Shown in pieces: positions 35,901 to 45,995 of a DNA stretch of 64,000 bases. The translations under genes were made by a program, and so were the position numbers. Each line of letters opens with the position of its first letter. The stretch's first letter is position 1. Below the pieces are notes generated by a model. That model was given only the letters and a program-made list of their open reading frames with translations. It ran no database searches and was not told where the DNA came from. Source of the stretch: Cytospora piceicola (Eukaryota > Ascomycota > Sordariomycetes > Diaporthales > Cytosporaceae); the NCBI GenBank assembly GCA_023375675.1, contig JALQBC010000074.1, positions 1 through 64,000 of the forward strand, read 5' to 3'.

Positions 35901-37500
35901 GATTATGATCAATAAGGTAGGAGAGGCGAACGAGAAGCTGGAGCAAGAGGAAAAGAAACTGGATCAGCAGCTGCGTAATGCTCGGCACCTCCAGCTCCTC
36001 GCGCCCATCCAGCCCAAGACAAGAGATCAAATGCTTATGTCAGCCGCGCGTGTGGCAGCACAGCTGAAATGGACGAGGGTGGACATTTGGAAACTAAAGT
36101 GCCACCGCGATATCATGCTCTTGGATCTCGAGGAAGAGCGGCAAACGCTGGGCCTCCCTCCGGGGCCCCTCTCCGAAGCCGTCAGCCCTGAGAAACCAGC
36201 TTTGGGCCGGGAGATGTCAAAGGCTAGCAGCGGCACTGTGCTTCCCAGCCCTATCACTCTTGTTCCCACCATTTCACGGCGCAGTCAAACCGCCGCACCG
36301 GACTCGGATGTTGAATCGGCCGAGACAGAAACCTTTCAGACCCCGCCGACGAGCTCAACAGCACGCTCTTTCCACAAGCACCAAAGCTCTTGGGAGCTTC
36401 CAGCTCTGGATTTTGATCACGACAGCCCTAGGAAAGCCTCAGTCTCCAGCGCCGTGTCTCACCCATCCATCCCGTCCACTCCCCCTCGAACGGCAATTCC
36501 GAGCTCCACTACAGAGGACCCCAATGTTAGTACTGATGACCACCACGAGCCCGATGCCCACGAGCGGGAACTCCTCGAGCAAGCGGGTCTACTTGGCGCC
36601 GACATTACTGGAAGCCCTGAGCACATACAACCCACGAGGAGCATCGACCATGAAGCTGGGCTCGAGCGGCATGAGAGTGTCGCACACGGCAACTCGATGG
36701 ATAAAGCCGATAAGAATAAGATCCGTCGCAGCCTACACCGCACTCTTAGGGAGGGCGCCGGCCACTTGTCCCACGCTCGTAGCCGCAAAGGAAAGGAGCC
36801 TGCTACTACTAATGGCGCGATTGACGACAACGAGGCAGAAATGCTTACCCGAAAATCTGGCTCGTTTGTTGTTCATGGTAAAAAGGCCTCGGTAATCACC
36901 TTTGGGTCTGAGCTCCACAGCCTGTCGCCCGATGAGCGCCTCCGCGCGCGCAAGGCCTCGCAGGCGGAGAACATCCCAGCCAACGGGGATGCCAACGAGG
37001 GAAACAATGTGGCAGTCCCTTGCAGAAGTGCAAGCACGGAGGGGGACTTCCGCGCGTTCCTGCTCTCTGGTCCTAAGCGTACCAACGAGCGGCGATCGTC
37101 ACAAGCCAGTGAAAGCACGGCTACGGCCAGGAGCTTCAGGGACCTGCACAGGAAATACAGCTCAGCGCAGGCACACAAGAACTCGGGCCTGGCAGTCCCA
37201 TCGGACGCGGAAAGCGATGCGGCCTTCAGCTTTTCAGAAGGCAGGCGCAGCCCGCTGCCAGCGGAGCACGTTGAGGAGATCGAGGAGGAGGAGGAGGAAG
37301 ACAATCTTGAAAACGACACTTACGACGAGGATGACTCTGGGTTCCACAGCACGGCGAGGAATAAGGCACGCGAGACGATGTTCTTCACTCCGGAGCCCCC
37401 TGCGTCACCACCGTCGGTTGGCGGAAAGAACATCGCTGAGCATACCGAAGACGATAAGGAGGACCGGATACCTAGCCCGGCTGTCCCTGTTTCTGCTTGA
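32947..37500 (+). CDS. Sec7-PH domain Arf guanine nucleotide exchange factor
   Basis: This is a single open frame of 1517 codons without introns. The first 510 residues are Ser/Pro-rich and disordered. A Sec7 domain spans about residues 520-690, with the catalytic glutamate finger Glu584 in LPKETQ and the FSLLILHTDVFN motif that binds Arf. A pleckstrin homology domain follows at about 795-930 (VGLLWRKD...EWGAILTG), then a short coiled coil near 980-1020. The long disordered tail contains an acidic EEIEEEEEED run and ends in proline-rich sequence. This layout matches the fungal Syt1-like Arf-GEFs that activate Arf or Arl GTPases at Golgi or plasma membrane. A later ATG at 32983 is an alternative start. 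Confidence 0.93.
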   Translation: MPFLRTKRNDMADDSEMRRSTLLLPDHLPPSKEQPLLRNAVSNIDFATLRPSTSSGALAAAHAHAHAGADADVGDYLTNGSNPAIPAPPVTPPHDSPASSTAENVLPSHDPIERPDSPPIQDENPKHRSFAMLRFRNASDPQLSARAKRQAQAQADESAPPVPRRMLDLMLQRPSQGTETLANRNITAPPEIITTAPTVEFNTVPRKPSRMFGILRRSGEETRPEPQQPPVQAVPLKKDRRKSFLPGTHTTAKKNISIEDPKRPKSSNAPSSNGGHRPPGLPLPGTRLSESSRSEDSSVDHLRGSTPTSRHTTSNSNNFFRLPKRRPRQPEPMFPIAHLQKNRSHEHSTASSNPSLAPETPVRASTSSAASGTGPQQDPTARTSFSANGVTTSPEASPARALFQKPNASPATALFRPNSGSGTSSPTRSRMNLRERSSTMSSLGRESVDDRLAPPYPRASTSIGRKSFGDLLGISRLRNNPESFRQGNGAPATPGSNTSKDNSLNIQRESVVLPERREDESPGKYLERLEEVASRSVIAAAISKNSDPFSLAVLRSYMRRFGFFGDPMDMAIRKLLMSAELPKETQHIDRFLQAFANRYHECNPGIYANPDQAYFIAFSLLILHTDVFNKNNKHKMQRPDYIKNTKGEGIFDEILEVFYDNITYTPFIHVEDDMDTSDRLTAHKANRRKSVFPTPTPPDNALKKAAKEPIDPYTIILDNKLDMLRPNLKEVMQLDDHFSYSGTAPTLNLKELQKTFFRTGILQIMSARSRPDAFMSEKTATNPQEAQPGVVDIKVTKVGLLWRKDLKKKKTRSPWQEWGAILTGAQLYFFRNTTWIKSLLHQYETHVKQGHDGVPIIFKPPLETFKPDALMSTDGAVALLDSSYKKHKHAFVYVRHGGLEEVLLADNEDEMNDWLAKLNYAAAFRTNGVRMRGVLGSSYDGQSRRAFRRLETEAEKFQTPTGEVTIARSKVDQQMAHDILFARREIMINKVGEANEKLEQEEKKLDQQLRNARHLQLLAPIQPKTRDQMLMSAARVAAQLKWTRVDIWKLKCHRDIMLLDLEEERQTLGLPPGPLSEAVSPEKPALGREMSKASSGTVLPSPITLVPTISRRSQTAAPDSDVESAETETFQTPPTSSTARSFHKHQSSWELPALDFDHDSPRKASVSSAVSHPSIPSTPPRTAIPSSTTEDPNVSTDDHHEPDAHERELLEQAGLLGADITGSPEHIQPTRSIDHEAGLERHESVAHGNSMDKADKNKIRRSLHRTLREGAGHLSHARSRKGKEPATTNGAIDDNEAEMLTRKSGSFVVHGKKASVITFGSELHSLSPDERLRARKASQAENIPANGDANEGNNVAVPCRSASTEGDFRAFLLSGPKRTNERRSSQASESTATARSFRDLHRKYSSAQAHKNSGLAVPSDAESDAAFSFSEGRRSPLPAEHVEEIEEEEEEDNLENDTYDEDDSGFHSTARNKARETMFFTPEPPASPPSVGGKNIAEHTEDDKEDRIPSPAVPVSA

Positions 37501-39168
37501 GGCCAAACCACCACTGCTTGCCGCCAGCAAACCCACTCCTCCACCATCATCATCCCCAGCTAATCAGGAAGGAGCTCTGAAGGTCCCGACGACACGATTT
37601 CATTTTGTCTTATGATGATATAACTTACTAATTAAAACTTCAACACATCGCGAGAAAGTACCGATACCACACACCATGACTTGGGTTTTCTTATTTTGTT
37701 TTTTCTTCGGGGATGGCACGCACACTGCTTTTGTCTTTTGTGTACATAGATAGGTTGGGACGTTACGGAAACGGGGGAGCGACTTTTCGATACCTTTATT
37801 ACACGCAACTCTTTCAAACACAAGAAGCACACGCAACTTCTCAACAACAAGGCCCTTTTGTCAAGCAGGGGACACAGGGCTACGGATGGGTTTCTGGATC
37901 AACATACCATTTGCAAGGACGCCAAAAAAGCAGAGACGGCAATTCTATTTATCATTATTTGTGCTTTTGTTTCGTTGCCTGTCGTGTCTTTGTCCTCAAT
38001 CAAATATCGATCAATAGAGTGAGGAAACGGGAAAGAAGGGGGGAAGGGGTGGCACGCGAGCAAGTAACTACGCAAGCAAGCAGGGCAAAGCAAGTGGGAC
38101 ACCATAGGGAGCGGACCGAACTGGAATTTCCTTTTTCTTACTTCTATTATCCAATCAATCTACCCTATTTATTGGGACTGGTTAGGGGTGGGCGTTCTTG
38201 GTGGACAGTACCGGGAGTTTATAGGGTAGCTGGTTGACAAGGGCCATGGTCCTCAGTATTGGCAAGGGGAGACAGACTCGTATGAGAATAAAAGGACTAT
38301 CCTGGTACCACTGTTCCATTCGTCACCATATCACGTGCACTATGACTACAGCCTTGCCCGTTCTTCGTCTCGAAATAAGTTCGTTTTGCCTTACATGTAT
38401 GTATGCGACTAAACATGAGCACCTCTAAACTCGGGGAGGGAAATGGCGATTCACTTGTCAGTTTTATTCACTACCATCCGGCTAGGCTTACGCGGTTGTC
38501 GACAAGTCTAGTTGCGAAGCGGAATCGTCACCGTAAGCACTGGGCTTTGGTGTGTCCTATGTTGTTGTACTCAGCCTTGAAGCTCAGCACAAATTGTACC
38601 TCCTCCATCACAAGACGTCAAACTAGAGACGAAACGAGTCTCGTAGTCAGTTTGTGTACCTTGGTAACTTGCATTTCGATACTCAGGAGTCATGTCCATA
38701 GTACTACACGATGGACGACCTAACGCCAGCGACACTACACTGTTCCAGCTGTATCAACTGCAAGCCCGCCCTCGCTGCGTTCATGGGTAGAGCAAAAGCG
38801 AAAGAGGGAAATAGAAAGGAACAAAAAGACACCCGTCATTATTTATACCTCCATTGAGCAGTGGGGTTTGGCAATTTCTGCAAGAACCCTCCTTTACCCG
38901 GGCTCACGAAGAGGAAGCACAGTTTACACTAATACCATGGACGGAATGTCCACGTTGACGGGCAAGCGTAGCACTTTGCGTGCCTGGCGTAGATATTTGT
39001 ACCGAGATTCTAGCGCTCTCTGCTGTTGTTCTTCCCGGCTCTTCCATCTAGGCCTGTTCTCCCCCCTTGCCATCAGTCCTTACCCCCATCAGACTCCCCG
39101 CCTGCCTTTCCACGGCAAGCAGGGCACACCGCTCAACAACAGACCCACCCCCCATCAAGGGACCCCCT
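37501..39168. other. Convergent spacer Arf-GEF / SRP72
   Basis: These 1.7 kb lie between convergent genes. ORFs here show no recognisable protein features, and the 3' untranslated regions probably occupy part of it. Confidence 0.55.
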
Positions 39169-41333
39169 CTACTTGCGCCTGTTCTTGCCCTTCTTCCCGC
39201 CACCCCCGCCGCCGCCGCCCCCGCTGCCCCCCTGCGGCGCCTTCTCCACCCTGATCTGGCCCGCCCCGCCGGCGAGGCTCAGCGTCTCGCCCTCGCCGCC
39301 CGCGCCCGCGCCCGCCGCCACCGCGCCGCCCTGCGTCGACTCGGCCGCCCGCTTCTTGCCCTTCCTGCCCTTGGGCTTGTAGTACGACCGGTCGCGCATG
39401 GGGAGCCACCTCTCCGGGTCCGGCCTGGCCGCCGGGTCGTGGCCCTTGGGCAGGCGGGGCTTCCTCTTCTTCTGCGCCGGCTGCTGCTGCTGCTGCTGCT
39501 GTCCCCGCCCCGCCTTGCCGCCCGCGCGGGCGGCGGCCTCCTCGTCCTCCTCCTCTGGCTTCCGCTTCCTGGAGGGCGGCGCCGCCGCCGCCGGCGGGAA
39601 CGCCGCCACGCCCGCGTCCAGGAGCGCCGACACGTCGATGCCGGCCGTGAGCTCCTCCACGGGGGTGAGGGCGGCCAGGTGCGGCTCGGCCTTGGCGTAG
39701 TCGGTCCGGGCGAAGGAGGCGACCAGGCCGGCGCGCGCGGCCCTGTCGCCGGGGTTCTGTGCGACCATGCGCTCGAAGGCGGCGCCGGCCGTGGCCAGGT
39801 CCGCCGGCCGCGACGAGCGGAGGAGCTCGGCCCCGGCCTCGCGGAGCAGCGTGGCCGACGAGTTCCCGGGCACGCCCTGCCAGTAGGCGGCGGCGCGGCC
39901 GAGCTCCGCCCGGGCGTCCCGGCGGCGGTTCTGCGTGCGGTAAAGGGCGACGGCCAGGGCCACGAGGCCCGGCGCGTACCGCACGTCCTCGTGGTGGTGG
40001 TCGGCGCCGCCGGCCGACTCGACGTACTTGAAGAACTTGTGCAGCACGTCGATGGCGCTGTCGTAGTTCTTGGCCTGCACGTAGAGGTGGATGACCGTGA
40101 GCAGGAGGCCGACGTCGTACGGCCTCTTCTCGAGGACGGTGAGGGTCTTCTTCAGGGCCTCCTTGTCTGCTACCGATTTGGATTTGGCGGCGGCGCTGAA
40201 GTAGCCGGAGTAAACCCGTTCTAGGTCGATAGAGGGTCTTGGGTCCTCCTTGAGGAGAGCGGTTGTCTTGTCCTTAACCTCCCTCTGTTTGAAGCACTGC
40301 AGCGCGTTGGCGTGCTGGTTGCGCAGGACGCCTACTGCTTGGTGCTGGAACAATCTGCTGTTGCCGATATTTGCCTCTGGCACCAGTTCGGATAGCCTCT
40401 GGACATTGTACGGGTTGGTAAGTTGCTTGAGCAGCAGCGAGTTCCACCCCGCCACAGCCTTGATAGAGGCGTCAGGGATCCTACCACCGATGAATGTTAG
40501 CACCCAGTCCGTCACAACGTCAGAAGAGAAAAGCCTCACTCGTCGTCCTCGACACCCCTCTGCAATTCCGCGGCCTCCTCCGTCTTGCCCAGCAGCGCAA
40601 GGACATAAGCCTGCTGCAGCACAATGGGCAGCATCTCGAGCTTCTTGTCCTCGTCGCTCAGGTCCTCGGCCGCGTCGCACAGGTCCGCAGCCCTCTTGAG
40701 CAGCACCGACGCCTTGGCGAGGTCCCCCCTGGCCACGCACCCGCAGCCCGCGTTGTACGCCGTCTCGAAGGCCTCCATGTCCTCCCTCCGGGGCTGCTTG
40801 CTCCCCTCGGGGACCAGGTCCCCCCTGCCCTGCCACTCGAGCTGGGCGTGCGTGGCGAGCTGGTTGATGACCAGGTCCGTGGCCTCGCCGGCGTCGGCGG
40901 CGGCGCCCACGTCCGCCATCAGCACGTCGTACAGCTCCATGGCGTCGCCGAACCTCTCGGCCCGGTAGGCCACCTGGGCGGCGACGTGCCTGATGGGCCT
41001 CTTCCGGCCCGCGTCGTCGCCGTCGTCGTCGTCGTCGTCATCGTCGTCGTGCCGGCCGCGCAGGACCGCGGCGGCCTCGTCCAGCGCGCCCGTCCTGTAC
41101 AGCGCGTAGGCCTTCTCCAGGGTGCAGCGGGCCTCGAGGGCGGTGCCGCCCGAGACGATGACACGGATGGCGTCGTCGTAGCGCTCGAGGCGCAGGAGCG
41201 CGACGACCTTTGTGTGCTGCGCGGTGGGGTCGGGGTTCTTGGAGGTTCCTATGGCGGCTTCGGCGACCTCGAGGGCCTCGGCGTGGTCGTCTATGCTCGC
41301 GCGCGCGAGGAGGGAGGCGAGGGTTGGGGCCAT
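39169..41333 (-). CDS. srp72: Signal recognition particle subunit SRP72
   Basis: Two exons (41333-40540 and 40480-39169) join across a 59-nt intron to give 701 aa. The N-terminal 480 residues are TPR-like helical repeats. The C terminus carries the SRP72 RNA-binding signature around DPERWLPMRDRSYYKPKGRKGKK. SRP72 with SRP68 binds 7SL RNA in signal recognition particles. Oddities are an Asp-rich run (about residues 96-107), a Gln run (QQQQQQQ) and a Gly run near the C terminus, all low-complexity insertions. The gene is very GC-rich, especially at third codon positions, so long open frames appear on the other strand as well. Conserved SRP72 motifs settle the coding strand. Confidence 0.93.
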
Positions 41334-41964
41334 GGCTTGGAGGGAGGGTTGTCGGTGGTGTGTAGGTGGGTGGGCAGGTGGGCTCGTTGTGTTTAGTTCC
41401 TCCTCAATTATGGTATGGTCATGGTCTGGAGGGGTTCGTGATGATCAAGCTCAATTGAAGCTTGGAGGTAGACGGATAAGGACGTGTGTCTGCGACAGCC
41501 TGGAGAAATGGCGTCAGTGTATGTGGTTTGGTATGGAGGACCAAGTGACGTTTGTTCGCGACTGGCCAGGACATACACAGTACACGTATATGAGGGAAGG
41601 AAGCTTGATGAGAGAGGTCCAAGTCCGTCCAGGTCCAAGTTCCAGGTCCAAGTCCATCTTGGTCTGGTGTCCTTTGGTGGGGCTAAATTTTCCCACTACT
41701 GTGCGTACTGTGTGTACTGTGTACTTTGGGGTTTGTGTTTGTGGGGAAAGCATGATCAGGAGCTCAGTCCAGTTTATATGTACATACCTAAGTAAGCTAG
41801 GTAAGTACATATGTAGATACATACTTAGGTATGTAGTATTCTGGTTGGTCCCCAATGAACAAACAACAGCAGCTTTTCAACTATCCAACTCTATAAGTAT
41901 ATATTCACAACAAGATATATATATGTATATGTATATATATATATAAATATATATATCCTGTGCC
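41334..41964. other. Intergenic, SRP72 promoter side
   Basis: This spacer holds the promoter of SRP72 and the 3' end of the next minus-strand gene. Palindromic ACCTAAG/CTTAGGT words lie at about 41785-41835 and a TA-rich tract at 41914-41956. Confidence 0.55.
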
Positions 41965-43132
41965 TCATCCTCTCCTGAACAGTCCTAGGAACTTCTTCTC
42001 CTTCGGTTGCGGTTGATATGGCCGCAACGGATACATAACCGGGGTATTATACTCATCCAGCTTCCCATCTGCCGGGTCATACTTGCGATGCCACTTCTTC
42101 TCCGGTATCTCGCCCAGCTTTGTGGTATCCGACGACATGGACATGAGCGAGAACCGGTTCAGGAAACTGGCGGCCCGCCCGAGGTTGGTCCTCGGCCCGT
42201 CCACATTGCTGTTGACTGCTGGGTCCGGTAGAGGCGTTCGTGCGTGTTTCCTCAGCGTGCCTGGTGGTCGTGTCGGTCTCTTACCATTCCTCCTGCTGTC
42301 CCTCGGCTCCGACTTCCGAGCACTGCTGCCGCCGTCTCTATGCCCCTTTGGCACCCTTGGGCTCCCCTTACGCAGATCATCCTTGCTCAGGCCCGGTGAG
42401 CTTGTTGTCTTGGGGGCTTTGCTTCCCGACGGCTTTGTCGTCGCTTGGATCGGTTTTGCCATTTTTGCCGTCTTTGCCGTCTTTGCCGCTGTTGCCGTCT
42501 TTGATGCTGTTGCCATCTTCGCTGCAGTTGCTGACTTTGCCGCTGATGCTGTCGTTGGTGATTTCAAAGCCTTCGCAGAGGCCGACGAAGTAGCCGAGCC
42601 CACAGATGCCTTACCGAGCCGACGAGACAGCCGGTCAAACGTCTTGATGGCCTGTACCCGGGACGAGTTGGACAGGGTCATCAAGGCCTGATAGTCCAAG
42701 GCTGGGCTCTGGCTTTTGCTAGCCACGCGCACAAGGCTCCCGATGGCCGCGTTGAGCTCCTTCACCACCTTGCTCAGGGACGATCTTGATTTTGCTAAAA
42801 CACTCAATGTTTCAGCACGCATCACACGCCATAGCCAGTAGGGAGATGGGGTTCTAGAGATTGTCTCGCTTACGGTCACCCTTCTCGAAGACACTTCCGG
42901 CTGCGGTCAACCGCGATAAGTATGCGCTCTCGACCTTCTTGCGGTCCGCCTTCAGGGAGTGCTTCAGGAGAGACTGCTGTTTGTTGGCTTTGGCGACCTC
43001 ACGGCTGCTGCTTCTGCCGCCATGGTCCTCATCCTCTCTCTGTCGCTTGAAAGCCTTCAGGAGTTTCAAACAGTTGTCGTAAGTCTTGAGCAGTGCCGAG
43101 ACGCTCTCGCCGAAGCCCATCTCCTTAGACAT
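41965..43132 (-). CDS. Lys/Ala-rich basic protein of unknown function
   Basis: Two exons (43132-42874 and 42794-41965), joined across a GTAAGC...TAG intron, encode 362 aa. I recognise no named domain. The first 180 residues are helical and start MSKEMGFGESVSALLKTYDNCL; this type of helical N terminus with YDNCLKLLKAF is seen in uncharacterised ascomycete proteins. The middle contains a repeated Ala-Lys-Thr segment (units like KTATAAK) resembling linker-histone tails. The rest is basic with Ser/Pro and ends in a conserved-looking tail, with LFRRG at the extreme C terminus. It could be nuclear or membrane-associated, but nothing in the sequence decides this. Confidence 0.7.
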
Positions 43133-45083
43133 TTATTTACTTGCCAGCAGGACTACCTGGGAGGCGTATTTGAAGGTGATTGATGGTGGAGTAGAGAAGA
43201 AGCAAAGTTGATGAGTACATGTACTGTCTGTCGCCTTGACAGAGAAACATGTGCAGGATCACGAGGATGTATGCATGTCCAGACCGTCTGTCTACCACAG
43301 TTGACCGTACTTTTGACGTTGACACCTGATTGCGGGGGCGGCCGTTACAGACAACGGCTAGTCGCGAACAATTGATAGGTTCTGGGCTCACATAGATAAT
43401 ACACCCCTACTGTGTAAACCAATCGCGGTGCCCTGAAGGAATAGGATTCTCACTGAACAGTCTTTCTACCCACTGTTTATCATGAGCACCCTGGCACCTG
43501 ATCGTATCGAGAGACACTGACCGGTATGAATCGGTTATGGTGTAATGGTTAAACCTTGTTCTCTCGAAGAGCTCATCAGCACTGTTATCCAGGCGACCTC
43601 GACGAGGCGAGCGGCCCCTGACAATTGCATTCGTGGCAATATTGGAAGACAAAAACATCAAGGAACAAAGGCATTGATGATGGCGTCCAACGGTCACTAC
43701 AAATAAGCTGGTTGGCACTCAACGACGAGCCTCCATGTGTATATCTTTTTCCTATCCTGTGCTGTGACAACCCGGAGTGCTCGGGTGGTGGGGTGTGCTT
43801 CAGGTACTGAGCACTGCAGTTGCATGTCGATCCCTCCTCAACTCAAGAAGTCTGGAGGTCTGGCAACCATTTGAACCGTCGATCATTGGGGCGGAAATAG
43901 GTAAATGTCCCGCCCCCCATCACGAGCATCTGGTGCGGGAAAGGAGGAGATGAATAATATATCACAACACATAGGTGAGGGGCGGCGCCGATCAGGCCAC
44001 TCGCCGCCGTTGGTCGGATAATGATTGGAATGATAAGCAGAGCAAAAAAATAAAACCACCACCACCGGAAAAAGTGTCGATGGAGGCAAGCTTGGCGAGC
44101 TTGGCGAGCTTGGGGGCAACACCAGACACACACTTCCGAAGGGGGGAGAGAGGACAGATCATTGGCGAGCGTGCGGATGGGCCACGTTCTATCTGTCAGC
44201 TTGACTACCGGTTTAATGCAGGCTTGCCAACGGTTGGGCTTGTGTTATCGCCCTATGAGGAGGGACGAGGCTTTTCTGCCAATAACAAAAAAAAACACCT
44301 TTTCCTCCTTTTTTTTTTTTTTTTGGCGATATATTCCTTTGCGATACACAGCCAGATAGTATCGGGATTAGGGGGTGCCTGTGCCTGGGCCTGGGCCTGG
44401 GCCTTGGCTGGTCCTGGGTTGCTTTGCTCGACCTTGGGCGGCAGGGCGGCAGGGCGGGAAGAACACGCGGGGATCTTCCCTGACCGGTCACCAAGAAGGA
44501 GAAGGTACATCCAGTTGTGGCGCCTCTTCTTGACTGTTTGGCTGCTTAGTTAGCCCCGTCAGCCCGTCAGCGGGATAACCAACAACAACCAGCAAGGAGT
44601 ACGGTCTGGTATGGTACTCCCGACAGACTCGTTACGATGACCGACTGACCGACTGATTGATCTTCTCACGGGGAGACCCAACTGCTGCTGGAATTAATCA
44701 TTCATGATCGGAGCTGGCCGCCAAGACTCGGGACTTCGCCTCGGCTGGTATCGGTATCGTCATGTTGCTGCAGGTGGGCTCGGCAACAAAAGGACAGTCG
44801 CATTGTTCAGTCGCATTGTTTTGTTGTCACAGCAGGAGAAGGGTGGTAGAACAAAACTACGACAATAGATATAGGTAGATATCAGTGGGATGGAAGTGTC
44901 TCGGCTGCGCACGAGATTGGGATCTTTCGGAACCACTCAGTCAGTACCTTGGTAGGTATGCAACAGCGCCCCCAAAGATACTTAAGTACCTTGGTACTTG
45001 GGCACAGTTGATAATCTCAATGCGACGATGGCAGCATCGACTACCTAGGTAGGTCTGTATACCTAAACACATATATGCCATAG

Positions 45084-45103
45084 TACGGTACGGTACGGTA
45101 CGG
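45084..45103. repeat. (TACGG)4 tandem repeat
   Basis: Four perfect copies of the pentamer TACGG lie in intergenic DNA. Confidence 0.9.
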
Positions 45104-45911
45104 CAGGTGGTTTCCTCTCTTCCCAAGTGGGTAGTCCATGACATCTGGATTGACCGATCTCGCATCATGTCAATTGTTGTGGGAAAGAGACGGGAAGACG
45201 GGGAGACGGGATGACGGGATGAAACAAATGAAGAAAAAGAAAAGAAAAGAAAAGAGAAGAAGAAGAAATGTAAAGTCAAAAAAGACGCCAGGATCGATGA
45301 TCACTTGCATCAACAATCCGCCTCTCGATAATGAAAGTTGACGAAAAGACAAAGTAAAATTGCAGCAGCAGTCTGTCGTACGACCGACCGACGGGGCGTG
45401 AACTCTGAAGGCGTCATGTCACACAGAAACCTTGAAATTCAGTGCTTCGTGGGGGTTTGGCGGCGGTGTTTGAGCAGGTACCCGGTTCCATTGTGCTGTA
45501 CAAATGAAAGGCAACGTTTCTGATCCGAAGAGAGACTGATCAGCCTATCAGTCACCCAGTACCTGGATGATCTGATCTGTCCGTCAGCTCTGTGAGGATG
45601 AGGAGGATTCAAAAGGGGGAACGCCCTGCAGCTGGCTGGTCCTCTGTACCAAGAAAACAGCAACAATTACTACCACCAAGTAACCAGGTAGTGGTGTTAT
45701 CTTGCATCTGCAGTAGTGGCCCAAGAAGCCGAGATGAGTGAGATGAGACCACGGAGTCTCTCTGTCTTCCTCAGCTTCTTCTTCTTATCTTGACCCCCAC
45801 CTTGCTCGTCAGCCAACCCATGCAGCCTGTCTCCCACTCTCCCACTCGACTTGTACTTATAAGCTGTGGCAGCACCATCCCTGTTCCCGGTCTGTACGAC
45901 TTCTCACCGGA

Positions 45912-45995
45912 CGTATGTATGTGTGTATGTATGTATATACCTATATATATATACCTATATATATGTGTGTGTGTACTGGTATCTATGTATGTATG
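45912..45995. repeat. (TATG)n/(TATA)n microsatellite
   Basis: The tract is a mixed GTAT, TATA and GTGT simple repeat. Confidence 0.85.

Noticed and set aside
39067..40224. 385-codon ORF on + strand
   Set aside because: It lies antisense to SRP72 and has an Arg/Leu/Gly-biased composition typical of GC-rich shadow frames. The SRP72 motifs are on the other strand.
43975..44553. 192-codon ORF on + strand
   Set aside because: The frame crosses A and T homopolymers giving KKK and FFFFF runs, so it is unlikely to be coding.
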